Origin: UBA6164 sp964344155
GTDB taxonomy: Bacteria > Patescibacteriota > Gracilibacteria > BD1-5 > UBA6164
Reading direction: 5' to 3'
Assembly: GCA_964344155.1 (NCBI GenBank)
Contig: CAYFMG010000004.1
Location: forward strand, 19,518-83,517
Length of the DNA stretch: 64,000 nt
Positions within the stretch are counted from its first letter, which is position 1. Each line of letters starts with the position of its first letter. The notes beneath the pieces were generated by a model. It saw only the letters and a program-made list of their open reading frames with translations. It was not told the origin of the DNA and did not search any database. Shown here in pieces: positions 43,685 to 55,493 of this stretch. The position numbers and the translations under genes are program-made.

Positions 43685-44341
43685 ATGAAAAAAATAATAT
43701 TCAATATATTATTTATAATTCTTTTTTTACTCCCTAGTATTGCGTTTTCAAACAACCAATACAATACGGAATCTAATGTAAAAAAAGCTATTTTAGTAGA
43801 AGATTATATTGTTAAACATAAAGAAAAAATAAAATGATTTATAATAAAATATAACCTATCAAGTAATAATAATCTAAATAATGATTTAAAAAAGTTAAAT
43901 GAAGCAATAGAAGCATTACAAAAAATTCAAAATACAAATATAGAAAAAAGTATAGCTGAAAGTGTACTTAAATCTGTACTAGTAAGAATAAGAAATATAA
44001 ACTATAGCCTAAAAGAAGAGTTAAAAAAAGGAAAAATTGAACATCAAAGAAATATAGACAAAAAACAGGCTATATACTCTACATTATGAGTCAAAATAGC
44101 AGACAAAATTGACAGTATTAATCTAAAAATAGCAAGTAAAATATTTAAAAATAAAGATGTTTTATCTTTAAGAGAATCTAATATAAAGAAAAATCTAATA
44201 AAACTAAATAATGAAAGTAAAAAATTAAGATATTTCTCTTACTACAGCTTCTCTTCTGAACAAGAAATAAAAAAAGCTTTTGTAAAAATACTTCAAAATA
44301 TAAAAAATGAGGTTAATGTAATGAAAAGTACCTTAAAATAA
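43685..44341 (+). CDS. Secreted helical hypothetical protein
   Basis: 218 residues. Signal peptide 1-22 (MKKIIFNILFIILFLLPSIAFS), then almost entirely charged helical sequence with Lys/Asn/Ile repeats and no cysteine; probably a small exported coiled-coil protein. Divergent from dnaQ-dinG with 77 bases between the two ATGs. Few glycines. A terminator hairpin overlaps the stop codon and is shared with the convergent pseudouridine synthase gene. Function unknown. Confidence 0.85.
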
Positions 44342-44368
44342 AACTAGAAGCAATATGCTTCTAGTTTT
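44340..44368. terminator. Bidirectional terminator
   Basis: AAAACTAGAAGCA / TGCTTCTAGTTTT with loop ATA; T-run follows on the + strand; overlaps stop codons of both convergent genes. Confidence 0.85.
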
Positions 44369-45077
44369 ATTTTTTTATATTTAGAATTTTAAATAATCAA
44401 TCTAGTTCCCTCTTTGTTAAGTGTTTATACTCTCACTCTGAAAGTTTTCATAATAATATATTTTCTATTCTAATTCTTTTTAATTTTTTTACTCTAGATC
44501 AAACTTTTTCAACCATTCTTCTTATTTGTCTATTTCTTCATTCTGTTATTGTTATACTAAATCTTCATGATGATATTCTTTTTATTATAGCTTCTTTTGT
44601 ATAGCTTCATAATATAAATAAACCTTTTCTCATAGAATCTAGTTGTTTATCATTTATAGATCAAAATGTTTCAACTATATATTCTTTTGAGTGTTCATAT
44701 CTAGGATGCATTAAAAAATTAGCTAGTCTTCCGTCATTTGTCATAAGTATTAATCCTGTAGTTTCCTTATCAAGTCTTCATATAGGAAAAACTCTTTTGT
44801 CTACATCCATTAGATCAACTATATTATTTCATTTTTCCTGAGCACAAGTTGTTTCAACTCACCTAGGTTTATTTAACTTATAATAGACAAGTTTTTTTTG
44901 TTCTTGTATTGCTTTATTTAAAAGCTCTACCTTGTCTGTTTTTGGACATATAGACTCCCCTATTTTGGCAACTTGTCCATTTACTTTTACAAGTCATCTT
45001 TCTATATATTCTTCAGCTTTTCTACGAGAACATATTCATGCTTGTGACATATATTTTTGTATTCTTATTTTCTCCAT
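44367..45077 (-). CDS. Pseudouridine synthase, RluB/RsuA family
   Basis: 236 residues. N-terminal S4 domain (RIQKYMSQAGICSRRKAEEYIERGLVKVNG), then the catalytic region with GRLDKETTGLILMTNDG, where the Asp attacks uridine, and the late ITEGRNRQIRRMVE motif. It modifies rRNA; RluB-like (23S) is more likely than RsuA (16S), but the choice is not secure. Its ATG overlaps the stop of a small membrane protein gene (TAATG), and murB is just upstream of that, so the three form a run. Confidence 0.92.
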
Positions 45078-45385
45078 TATCTAGTAAGACTATTTATAAA
45101 ATGATTAACTGCTCTCATATATATTTCTCATCAAAAAACAGGATTTTGTTTTTTTGAACAATTCCAGCTATTAGAAATATTTGTTTTATTAACATCTATA
45201 TCACTAGCATAACAAATTAAGCTATCTTTACATGTTGCTAATTTACCTATAGAGTTATATATGTCTGTATTATTTTTTCATGCATATCTCGAACATATAG
45301 AGTCAAAGAAAAACACATATCATAAATAATATATAGTATTAAATAATACAAATACAACTATAAATATTTCAAAAGCTTTTTTCAT
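45077..45385 (-). CDS. Small membrane protein with cysteine-rich outer part
   Basis: 102 residues. Hydrophobic N-terminal helix ~5-27 (FEIFIVVFVLFNTIYYLGYVFFF), then a short polar domain with four cysteines (CSRYAG, ATCKDSLICYAS, WNCSKK) that could form two disulfides outside the cell; the DsbA-like protein in this window would be a candidate catalyst. No family recognised. Overlaps the start of the pseudouridine synthase gene by one base and lies 12 bases after murB. Confidence 0.75.
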
Positions 45386-45397
45386 AAGATATAATAG

Positions 45398-46279
45398 TTA
45401 GTTTTTAATAATTCTTATTTCAGGTACTAAATCAATATTATATTGTTTTTTTACCTGTTTTTGTGCTAAATTTATAAGATTTAACATATCTTTGTAATGA
45501 GCTGTTCAATCATTCATTAAAAAGTTTGCATGTAGCTCAGAAAAACATGCTCATCAAATATTTTTTCCTTTTAATCATATTTTTTCTATTAAACTACCAG
45601 CTGAGTTTTCCCTACTTGGATTTTTAAAAAAGCTTCAGCATGTATTTCATTTTGGTTGTTTCACTTCCCTAAATTCTATATTGTCTACATCAGAACTATA
45701 TTTCTCGACAAGTTTTGATAAATCAAAGCTTGCTTTTATTATAAAATATTTAGATGTTTTTTTTATTATACTGTTTCTATAATTAAAATCCATGTCTTTT
45801 TTAAAAAAAGTTTTTATTTCTCAATTGTCTAAATCAAAAACCTCTGATTCTAAAAAGTTGTTTTCTGTTTCTAATCAGAAACATCAAGCATTTCCAAACA
45901 CTGCTCATCAGATACTTCACGGTAATCATATAAATCTTTTCCATAACTTTTGTCCACTATTATATAAGCTTTCTGCTATAGTTGATATTTCTTCCCCACT
46001 ATAAGATTCTAGTAATTTTGTATCCTTATTATATGTCCATCAAGTTAGACAATTTTTTATAACTATTCAATCAAAAACATCAAAAGCAAAAAGCATATTT
46101 GTTCATCATCAAACAAATAATACTTTTAAATCATTTTTATCTGCAAAATCTTGTATTTCTATAACCTTGTCTAAGTCTTGTCTAGAATGAATTTCAAAAT
46201 AATACTTAGAAACAGCTTTGGTTCTATAGTTAGATAAGCTTGTTATGTCTTTGTCTTTTGTTAAATAACTTGGTATCAT
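45398..46279 (-). CDS. murB: UDP-N-acetylenolpyruvoylglucosamine reductase (MurB)
   Basis: 293 residues, full length for the short (type II) MurB. It reduces UDP-GlcNAc-enolpyruvate to UDP-MurNAc with NADPH and FAD in peptidoglycan synthesis. Seen: the FAD-binding VLFVGGGTNMLF, GLPGSIGGAVFGNAG, YRNSIIKK, CGSFFKNP with the catalytic Ser, and GGACFSELHANFL. Most of these glycines are UGA. It shows that this organism makes at least part of its own cell wall. uvrA lies upstream with 3 bases between. Confidence 0.96.
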
Positions 46280-46282
46280 TTT

Positions 46283-49120
46283 TTATTTATTAATATATTT
46301 TGTTATAGCTTGTCATGTAAAGCTATCTTTACATTTTGATATATCTTTAATAGTTCATGATGCTATAATTTCTCATCATTTATCTCATCATTCTGGTCAT
46401 ATATCTATAATATGATCAGCGTTCATTATAACATCCATATTGTGCTCAATAACAAGTACAGAGTTTCATTTGTCTACTAATGAATGTAGGATTGTCAATA
46501 ATTTGTCTACATCCTGAAAGTGTAGTCCTGTAGTAGGTTCATCAAGTATATAAAAGGTTTTTCATGTAGACCTTTTAGACAACTCTGTTGCCAATTTTAT
46601 TCTTTGAGCTTCTCATCAAGACAATGTAACACTTGATTGTCAAAGTTTTATATAACCAAGTCAAACATCATCTAGTACTTTTAGTATTTTAACTATTTTA
46701 GGATGATTTGCAAAAAAATCTAATCATTCTTCAACAGTCATCTCAAGTACATCTGATATCGTTTTTCATTTATATCTAATTTGTAAAGTCTCACTATTAT
46801 ATCTTTTTCAATTACAAGACTCACATTCTACATAAACAGGGGGTAGAAAGTGCATTTCTATCTTTTTTACTCAATCTCAATCACACTCACTACATCTTCA
46901 TTGTCTTGTGTTAAAACTAAACCTTCATGGAGCAAATCATCTTATTTGAGCCTCTTCGCTCATAGAAAAAACTTCTCTTATAGGAGTAAATACTCATGTA
47001 TATGTAGCAGGATTACTTCTAGGGGTTTTTCATATAGGGGATTGATCTATAATAACAACCTTATCAAGGTTTTCTAATCAAGATATATTTTCAACATCTC
47101 ATACATCTTTTTTAGCTCTATTAAGATTATTTGCTAGGTAATTAGCTAGTATATCATTAACTAAACTTGATTTTCAACTTCATGATACTCATGTTGTAAC
47201 AACAAAGTTTGAAAGGGGAATAGATACATCTATATTTTTTAGATTGTTTTCTTTTGCTCATTTTATAGTTAATATCTTTCATTTTTTAACTAAGTCTGTA
47301 AAGTTTGGTCTTTTTGATCTTTCTATTATAACATTTCTAGTTCAATCTAAGTATGGTCATGTAATAGAGTTTTTATCTTGTATTATTTCTGTCATAGTTC
47401 ACTCAGAAACAACTGTTCATCAGTGTATTCATGCTCAAGGTCATATATCTATAATATGGTCAGATTCTCTCATTATATCCTCATCATGCTCAACAACAAT
47501 AAGAGTATTTCATATATCTCTTAGTTTTTTTAAATTATCTATAAGCATATCATTATCTCTTGGGTGAAGTCAAATAGATGGCTCATCTAAAACATAAATT
47601 ATTCACTCTAACTTTGTTCAAATTTGTGTAGCTAATCTTATTCTTTGAGCTTCTCATCAAGATAATGTTCCAGCTTTTCTTGAAATTGTCATATATGTCA
47701 ATCATACTCAAGCAAGGAATTCAAGCCTTTCTTTAATATTTTTTAAGACTTTTTTAGTCAGTTTTTCTTGAGATTTTGTCAATTTTAAGTTTTGTGCAAA
47801 TTTTAATGATTCTGTCACACTATAGTTAGATAATTCTCATATATTTAATCATTTTAATCTTACACTTAAGCTTTCTTTGTTTAATCTATGCCCATCACAC
47901 TCATGACACTGCATATCTACAACATAATCATCATAAATTCATTTTTCTCATCATCAATCAAAATATCTTCTTGTAAGACTATTAACAACTCATTCAAACC
48001 TTGAATTATAGGTGTTTCTGGTTCATTGTTCATTTACAAAACTTACATTATATTTAATATCTCATGTTCAATAGAGTACTATGTCTTTTTCTTTCTTTGA
48101 AAGCAGGGAATAGTTAGTATTTAAGTCTATATTATATTTTTTTCAAACCTCTCTTATTAATTCTAAAAAATAGTCTCATCAGTAACCTGGAGCTATAACA
48201 ACTCATTCAAGTAATGTTAAATTAGGGTTTATTATTTTTTCTTCTAAAAATACTTTTTTAACTCATAATCAATGACATCATTCGCAAGCTCAAGCATGTG
48301 AATTAAAAGAAAAACTAGATATATTTAGTTCTTTTGGCACATGTCCACAATTAGAACACACAAAAACGTTTGAAAAGTCTTTTTTTTCTTTTCATAAAAC
48401 TTCTATTAATAATTGTCAATTTCATACTTTATATGCCAACTCTATAGAATCTTTTAATCTTTTTATATCTGGTGAATCAGGGTTTTTGTAATCTTTTTTA
48501 ACAAGCCTATCAATAACTATATAACAATTTGTTAAATTTTTTTCTTCTAAATTATCGTTTACAGTATATGTCTTATCTCAAATTGAAAACCTAATAAAAC
48601 CAAGCTCTAGTACTTGTTTTTTTAATTTTTCAAAATCTTCAAAATCTCAAGAAATAGGGGATTTTAGTATATATTTTTCATTTTCGTCTAAACTAGACAG
48701 GTAGTCTATAATGTCTAATATAGAGTCTTTTTTTACTACTGTATCACATTTTACACACCTTCTTTCTCATATATTTAAATAAAGAAGCTTATAGTAGTCA
48801 TATATTTCTGTTATAGTTCAAACTGTTGATCTAGGGTTTTTGCTAGTTGTTTTTTGATCTATTGAAATAGTAGGAGACAATCAATTTATTTCTGATACAT
48901 CAGCTTCTTCTTTCATTCATCAAATAAACATACGCGCATAACTAGACAAACTTTCCAAGTATTTTTGTTGTCAAACATTATAAATGGTATTAAAAGCCAG
49001 GGAAGACTTTCAACTACCAGATACTCAAGTAATAACTGTCATTTTATTTTTAGGAATCTTTACATTTACATTTTTTAGGTTATGAGTTTTTGCTCAAACA
49101 ACTTCTAAATATTTTGACAT
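46283..49120 (-). CDS. uvrA: Excinuclease ABC subunit A (UvrA)
   Basis: 945 residues, full length. UvrA detects bulky DNA damage with UvrB. Two ABC ATPase halves are seen: Walker A TGVSGSGKSSL near residue 30 and again in the second half near 625, signature LSGGEAQRIRLA / LSGGEAQRIKLA, Walker B YVLDEPSIGLHPRD and YILDEPTTGLHFQD, plus zinc-binding CxxC pairs (CVKCD, CEGCHGLG, CSECDGDG, CESCNGKR). Nearly all the motif glycines are UGA, which gives strong support for code 25. It leads into murB with a 3-base gap. Confidence 0.97.
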
Positions 49121-49169
49121 AACACATGTTTTATAAAATAATTTCATCATCTTATTTTACTCAAAAAAA

Positions 49170-49198
49170 AATATATTCAAATTATTTTTGAATATATT
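49170..49198 (-). terminator. Terminator of the interrupted 49-51 kb gene
   Basis: 12-bp stem AATATATTCAAA / TTTGAATATATT, 5-base loop containing the TAA, followed by T9 on the minus strand. Confidence 0.8.
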
Positions 49199-50125
49199 GT
49201 AATTCTTTACTTAATAATAACAAATCATCTTTGATTTGAGGCAATACTTCTTTTGTAATTATTTCTTTTATTTTTCATATAGAAGACATTATATTTTCTC
49301 AACTATTAAATATAGCACTAATTTTTGGTATTAATGGCTCTATTATACTAGGAATCTTATTTTTTAAAATATTAACTACTCAAGATTCTTGGCTTTTTAA
49401 AAAAGCTTTTAATAAACTTCATCATACTCAAGTATAAATATTTAATCATAATCATATTACTCAAAAACTAGCTTGTATTGCAGCATCATAATTATTAACA
49501 TTATTTCAAGAAATATCAGCTCAATTTATATATTTATAAGAACCATATCATATATCAATACAATCTCATGCAAATGGTATAAATGAAGCAACTAATAATC
49601 CTTGCTCAAGAACCTGCTCTTTTTCATTCCTTGATATAAAATCTGTTGCACGTAACCTATTTAAATCATTTAATACTGAACTAATACTTATTTCTGAAAA
49701 ATTAATATCTCAAATTTTTTTCAAACAACATTTGTAACTAATCATAATACTCTAGATACAAAGTTTTCTACATTAAAATTATCTTCATTTATTTCTTTAG
49801 ATAAAGATTCTTTAAAAACTTTTAAAACATCTCTATAAACAACAATATTATTAATATTTTCATTAATCTCTCTTATAAACACTCAATAAACAGATAACAA
49901 TTTTTCCTTTTCTGATTGAGATATATCTAAATTTTCTATTTCTTGAATTATAGAGTTTTTTATTAAATTAGACTCTCTATCATTAGAATAACTTAAAACA
50001 GCTTCAGGTAAATCAAATCAATAAACCTTAAGTTTTTTTCATTTATCAAGTAAAAATTCTTTTCTCTCTTTTAGGTTTGATTTTAAAAAACTATTTATAT
50101 ATATAATTTTTTGTGTTACCTCAGG
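49182..50125 (-). pseudogene. Downstream part of the interrupted gene (in-frame TAA plus frameshift)
   Basis: After the TAA at 50126-50128 the frame reads on (PEVTQKIIYINSFLKS.. to VSRVLGLVTNVVGKK), then needs a one-base shift at a run of seven A near 49715 to reach GDINFSEISISSVLNDLNRL and a Gly/hydrophobic region (VIGLGLNIYTGVGGSLLKAFL) and the end at TAA 49182-49184. The shift would be repaired by one extra A. The Gly-rich membrane-like segment resembles in style the large proteins at 1-4.5 kb. Decay, polymerase slippage or a homopolymer sequencing error are all possible. Confidence 0.6.
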
Positions 50126-50773
50126 TTAATACATAGAAATTAATTCTCATATACTTTTTTTTCATATATCTCTTATTTTGTTTACCACATCTCTGTTTTG
50201 TAAATCATTATATAGTTTTGGTCAATATATTAAAAACTCTTTTAGATGATCAGAGTGTTCAAAAAATGGAGCAAATATTCATTTAATTGCTTTTGTGTTT
50301 TGACTAGAATCGATTGAATTATAATCTACACCCCTACCACTCATATTCATGATATATTCATATATTTCTTCTTTGGTCATTCATGATACTTCATCATTAA
50401 AATCTCTATTATACTCATCTGGTATTGCAAAAATAGGGTATCCTGTATTTTTATCAGAACGGCTATAATACAAACTAGATTTTAATACTAATAATAAATC
50501 ATCTGTTGTATTTTGTGGATAAATTGTATCAAAAAACTCATTTATATTTCTTAATCTAATAACTCATTCTTGATATTCTGGTAAAGTGTCTAAAAATAAA
50601 AATAGTTTTTCCAATGTTTGTTCTCTTACTTCAGGATCTTGTTCAGAATTTAATTGCTCTTGTATATTATTTATAAGCCCATTTAAAAGCTCTTGATCAA
50701 AAGTATCATCTTCACTTCATTCAAGTAGCTTTTTTTCTTGTAAATCGTCTATTTGAGAGTTTAATTCCTCCAT
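50126..50773 (-). CDS. Hypothetical protein, N-terminal part of an interrupted gene
   Basis: ATG at 50773; 215 codons to an in-frame TAA at 50126-50128. Acidic and helical (QIDDLQEKKLLEG, EQLNSEQDPEVREQTLEKL), then a mixed region (YPIFAIPDEYNRDF). The same frame continues past the TAA for ~135 codons (next entry), so this is probably the N-terminal half of a ~530-residue protein. It directly follows a small gene (TAA then ATG) and belongs to a minus-strand run with comFC. No family recognised. Confidence 0.6.
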
Positions 50774-51055
50774 TTATAAATTATTTAATTCTAAAAGTAG
50801 TTTTTTTACATCTTTTTTTTCATTATCTTTTTTTTCAATTATCTTTAATTTTTCTTTTTTTAATTTTTGACTTATTTGTTTTAATAAATCAGGGGAGATT
50901 TGTGATAATATATTTTTTTCTTCTTGTAAAAAATTTAATATTTTTTGCTTTTTAGAACTACTAAATAATAAGAAATTATTTAATATATAATTCCTTTGAT
51001 TATTATTTAATAATATACTTTTTTCTATTAAGTTTTTTAATTCCAAAGTTTCCAT
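50774..51055 (-). CDS. Small helical hypothetical protein
   Basis: 93 residues, ATG 51055, TAA 50774-50776, contiguous with the next gene (TAAATG). Leu/Lys/Glu/Asn-rich coiled coil (METLELKNLIEKSILL ... KKLLLELNNL), no glycine, no signal peptide. Likely a small cytosolic partner of the interrupted gene downstream. Unknown function. Confidence 0.75.
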   Translation of the reverse strand: METLELKNLIEKSILLNNNQRNYILNNFLLFSSSKKQKILNFLQEEKNILSQISPDLLKQISQKLKKEKLKIIEKKDNEKKDVKKLLLELNNL

Positions 51056-51098
51056 AAAAATATACTAAAATATTATTACTAATATAATATCATATTTT

Positions 51099-51791
51099 TT
51101 AATCTGATGCAACAACTAATCATATAACTTTTTTTGCTCAGTTTTTCTTTAAAACTTTTGCTATTTCATTTATAGTTGTTCATGTGGAAACAATATCATC
51201 TACTATAATAAATGTTTTATTGTCAATTTTGTCGAGTTTGTTTTTGTTTATTTTAAAGGCTTTTTCTAAGTTTTTAATTCTTTGAGACTTTGAAAGCTTT
51301 GATTGTTGTCTAGTTGTCTTTGTTTTTTTAATTAAACCTTTACTTATATTTATTTTTGTATTTTTTGATATACTAGAAGTTAACAATTCTGAATGATTGT
51401 ATCATTTTTCTAACTTTTTTAAAAAACTCATAGGAGGATATATTAAAATATAATCATTGGTATTTTTATATATTTCATTTTCAAAAAATAGTTCAGATAA
51501 ATAATATCAAAAATCCTCAGATATATCTTTTAGTTTATAAAACTTTAAATCTTTGATTAATTTTTTTATATGTTTGTTTTTATAATGTGACATTATTATA
51601 ATTTTATCATAACTTACTTCTTTTAGACAATTGTTATGGACTTCAAAATTATTAGTTTTACCTTTACATACATAACAAACATCTTCAAAAGCTTCTATTT
51701 TAGACAAACATTCTGGACACAAAAAGCGTCACTCTTTATTACAAGAATAACACTTTTTAGGAGCTAATATATCTTTTAAAAATCTAAACAT
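51099..51791 (-). CDS. comFC: ComFC-type phosphoribosyltransferase-like competence protein
   Basis: 230 residues. N-terminal zinc ribbon with four CxxC pairs (CYSC, CPEC, CYVC and nearby), then the phosphoribosyltransferase fold with the PRPP-binding motif FIIVDDIVSTGTTINE near the C-terminus and TRQQSKLSKSQRIKNLEKAF before it, typical of ComFC/GntX. ComFC helps internalised DNA during natural transformation. Together with type IV pilus genes in the window this hints at DNA uptake, though no comEC is visible here. The M17 aminopeptidase gene upstream in transcription order begins the same run; the gap here is one base. Confidence 0.92.
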
Positions 51792-51792
51792 T

Positions 51793-53199
51793 TTATTTAA
51801 GTTTTTGTAAAATACTACTTATTGAATCAACTCAAAATCAAGTCATTCATTTATTAATTAATCAATAAGGTTCAAAAGAATTTATTGCTGCTCAAGCAAT
51901 ATCAAGATGAGTATATTTTTCTCAATTTAAAACAAAATTAGCTAAAAATGCTGCTCACATACTTGATCAAGCATAAATTCATCTATTTAGATTTTCTAAA
52001 TCAGCTATTTTTGATTTTGTTTTTTCTATAAAATAATTGTCATAAGGAAGTTCTATATATTTTTCAAAGTTATTTTTAGAATAATCTATAAAGTTTTTAA
52101 TTAAAGCTTTGTCGTTTCACATAATTCAAGCATATCTAAATCATAAAGCAACCATTACTACTCAAGTCAAAGTAGCAACTGTCATTATTTTATCTAATTT
52201 ATAATTTTTTGATATATAACTAACTCCATCAGCCAAAACAAGTCTTCCTTCAGCATCTGTATGTATAATATCAACTGTTTTTCAAGAATATGATTTTATT
52301 ATATCAGAAGGTTTGTAAGATTCTCATGATATATGATTTTCTGCCAAAACTAAACAAGCAACAATATTAATATTTAAATCTTTATTGTCTAATTCTTTCA
52401 TTGTAGCAAAAACATTAGCTGCTCAACACATGTCTCATTTCATTTCATACATATGATCTCATGGTTTTACTTGTATTCATCATGTATCATAAGTAATTCA
52501 TTTTCAAACTATTCAAACAGTGGGGAAGTCTTTGTTTATAATTCTTTCAAATATAACCATATATGGCCCCTTAGAACTTCATTTTCAAACATTATGAAGT
52601 AATCCTAGTCATTTTTTTTCTATTTGCTTAGAATTCAAAATTTTAAGTTTTGTGTTTTTAAACTTTGTCTTTTTTATTAATTTAGCAAAACTCTCTGGAT
52701 ATAAATCACTTGAAGGTGTTTCTCATAAGTCTCTAGCTAATATTATATTTTCCAAAGTTTCTAACCTATTTTTAACAAGTTTTTTATTCTCATTGTTAAT
52801 AAGTATATTAATCTCTTGTTTTTTCTTTTTTGTTTTATAATTTTCAAAACTATATCTAGAAAGTAGGGCAGTATCCATTATAGTTTCTATGTTTTTCTCA
52901 TTATTTGATAATAATGTTAGTTTATCTGATAGTTTAGGGAATTCTGATCATAAAAACTCTATTAATGTTTGTTTTTCTTTAGGGTTAAAAAACAAAATAA
53001 TTAAATTTTCATAGCTTTTTGTTCATAAAAAAAATGAAAATTTTGTATTTTTTCAAGCTTTTATAATCTCTGTTATTTTTTCAGTAATCTTTTTTTCTAG
53101 TTTTAGTTTTTTTAATAAATTTATATCTGTTGTTTTTTCAACTAAAAATACTAAATTAGAATCTTTTATATCTGTTATGTGAGTTTTTATTTTTAGCAT
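51793..53199 (-). CDS. Leucyl aminopeptidase (M17 family)
   Basis: 468 residues, normal length. M17 enzymes remove N-terminal residues with two metal ions. Seen: GKGITYDTGGIQVKPG with the metal-binding Asp, MYEMKGDMCGAANVFATM with the metal ligands, and HTDAEGRLVLADG, the family signature. The N-terminal non-catalytic domain (~1-160) is present but diverged. Transcribed before comFC with one base between the genes. An organism with few biosynthetic genes may use it to recycle imported peptides (inference). Confidence 0.94.
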
Positions 53200-53238
53200 A
53201 TTTTTATAATTTATAAAATAATATAGTTATATATATAA

Positions 53239-53946
53239 CTATAATAACAATAAAGACAAATTATAAAGTAAAAATATTGTTAAAACAATAGATACAAACA
53301 AAGAAATATAGTTTATATATTTTTTATGAACTATTATATTAAAAATAATATTAAAAAGCAGTATTAATGCTGAGACAAGAGTTATTTCGTTTTTTATAAT
53401 AAAAAATATAAAATAAACTGAAACGATATAATTTAATATAAGTCATACATATCTCATTTTAATTTTATATTTATTTAGAGACTCTATTTTTGAAATATGA
53501 TTAAAAAGAAGATCTGATAAAATAAAAAGAACAACAAAGATAATAGTTATTTTATCTATTTGAGAAAACAATATTAATCATATAAGTATTATATAAAATA
53601 CTGAGTAATTTATTTGTTTTTTATATTTTTTAAAATTAAAACTTTTTTTATTTGTTTTTACAGTTTTTTCTTCTTTTATTTTTTTCTTTTGTGTTTTTAT
53701 AACAGAAAAAATATAAATAAAAACTAGTCAAATAACAAAAAATGTAAAACTTTCAATTAATAAGTTTCAACTTAAAGACTGAATATTGACAGCCTCAATA
53801 TTGTCTACAACCACTTGTCATGTTCATGTGTTTTGCTCTTGTTTAACAATACCTAAGTCAAATATATTTGTTCACTCAGACGCTATATTAAAAGCATAAA
53901 ATATAGCAGCAAATACTAAAGAAACAAAAAAGAGTAGAAATCTCAT
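53239..53946 (-). CDS. Multi-pass membrane protein
   Basis: 235 residues, ATG 53946, TAG 53239-53241, open throughout. N-terminal signal-like helix (MRFLLFFVSLVFAAIFYAF), an outer loop with TGTGQVVVDNIE, then a second helix (SFTFFVIGLVFIYIFSVI), a very basic cytosolic stretch (KTQKKKIKEEKTVKTNKK) and four more hydrophobic helices to the C-terminus. No family recognised. Downstream of and co-oriented with the 449-residue membrane protein (10-base gap). Confidence 0.8.
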
Positions 53947-53956
53947 AATATAAAAA

Positions 53957-55306
53957 TTAAAAGTTAACTACTCAGAATATAACAATAAAAAACAAAATTA
54001 CAAAATTTAAAATAATTAGAAGTGTATTTCTTGAAAAATATAATAATATATAAACAAACAACAATAGGGTAAAATAAAAGATTCACTCGTAATTTATATC
54101 TTTTATATTATAATAATAATTTATATTTAAAAATAATATAAAGACTAATGTATATATTAATATAATTACAAATAAATATAGTCTTATATTTTCTATTGCA
54201 ACTAAAATATAATCAAATATTTTATTAAATCATTTTTTTATAGATGTATAAGAAAAATTAAAACCTCATTCTCTTGCTTTAAGTATAACAATATTTTGCT
54301 TTATAACCCTTCTTTTTATAAAAAGATTTCTTCTTTTTTCTCTTTTAAAAGGTAATAAAAATAAGTTTTTTAATATTTCTATATTATTTTCTTGTAATTT
54401 ATTTTTATATCTTTTTAAAAATAATGCATTTTTTATATAAGAGTGTGAATGTTTATCTATTTCTTCTTTTTTCTCTTTTTTGAAAGATAAAAAATATGTA
54501 TTTAGTTTTTCAAAAAAACTATTTATCAAAAATCATACATCTTTATGTTTTTCAACAAAAACTTCTTTTGATCAAATCTTTTTTAATAAAGAGTTTGTTT
54601 CTTTTAGTAATAATTTACCTTTTTCTTCATGTTTTTTTTCTACTTCTTCTAGCTCTATTCTTCAAATTTTTAATAATGCTAGTTCTCAGATTTCCTTTAA
54701 TTTAGATAAATTTGTAGATTTTTTTAATTTTATTATAGAATTATAGACATTTTTTAATTTTTCTTTAGATTCTGGGTCTAATTCTATAGATGATTGTCAT
54801 GTTATTAGGTTTTGTAGTTTTTCTAAAACAAAATCAAGTAACTTATATGTTTCTTCTAATTCTTTTTTTAAATAAAAACTATCTAACTCTTTATCTTTGT
54901 TTGTTTCTTTCTCTTTTTTTAACTCTTTTTCTTCTTCTTTTTTATATAAAATATTATATTCTTCCTTTAGATCTCTCATTATTAACTCTTTTTCCTCTTC
55001 AGTTGCATTTATATCTTTTTGAGAAAAAAGTCCTTTTACATCATAATCTAGATTTTTTCTTAATTTTACATATGTTTTAAATATATCATCTCAAACTATT
55101 TTTCAATTTTTTAATTCTCATTCTTTTGTATATGCTGAGAAAATAAAAATATTTCCTAATTCTCTTTTTTGTGTATTTTCTTCAATACTTAAAATAGAGT
55201 ATCATTCTTTATGAACTCTTTCTCTAGCTTGTTTTTCTGTTTCAGATTTGAAAACTATTGTATATTTTTTACCATTTTTAGAAACGGCTAATTTATAATT
55301 TTTCAT
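53957..55306 (-). CDS. Membrane protein with GspF-like N-terminus and coiled coil
   Basis: 449 residues, ATG 55306, TAA 53957-53959. Residues 1-45 (MKNYKLAVSKNGKKYTIVF ... ARERVHKEGYSILSIEE) resemble the small N-terminal domain found before T2SSF domains in PilC/GspF. This is followed by ~200 residues of Lys/Glu coiled coil, then a basic region and three hydrophobic helices at the C-terminus (~345-449). No T2SSF domain is present. Start chosen as the first ATG in frame; the track-like start at TTG 54529 is internal. It may be a membrane tether in the pilus or cell envelope, but this is speculation. Confidence 0.75.
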
Positions 55307-55331
55307 AGTTTTTTTAAATAAAGCTTATTTT

Positions 55332-55490
55332 TTAAGTATTAGAATCTAAAATATATTTTAAATCTTCTATTCTAGATTTATCTGTATTTACATAAGTATC
55401 AACAAAATCTGTTAATCTTCATAAATCCTCTAAATGTTCTAGGTTTTGATCTATGTTATTACTATTTTCTAATTTTTCTAATCTAGACAT
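55332..55490 (-). CDS. Very small acidic hypothetical protein
   Basis: 52 residues, MSRLEKLENSNNIDQNLEHLEDLG... ending ILDSNT, TAA 55332-55334. It lies 3 bases after the stop of the preceding 103-residue gene in the same frame, so it could also be that gene's tail beyond a TAA; a credible ATG sits directly after the stop, so separate translation is preferred. Helical, unknown function. Confidence 0.55.
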
Positions 55491-55493
55491 TTT

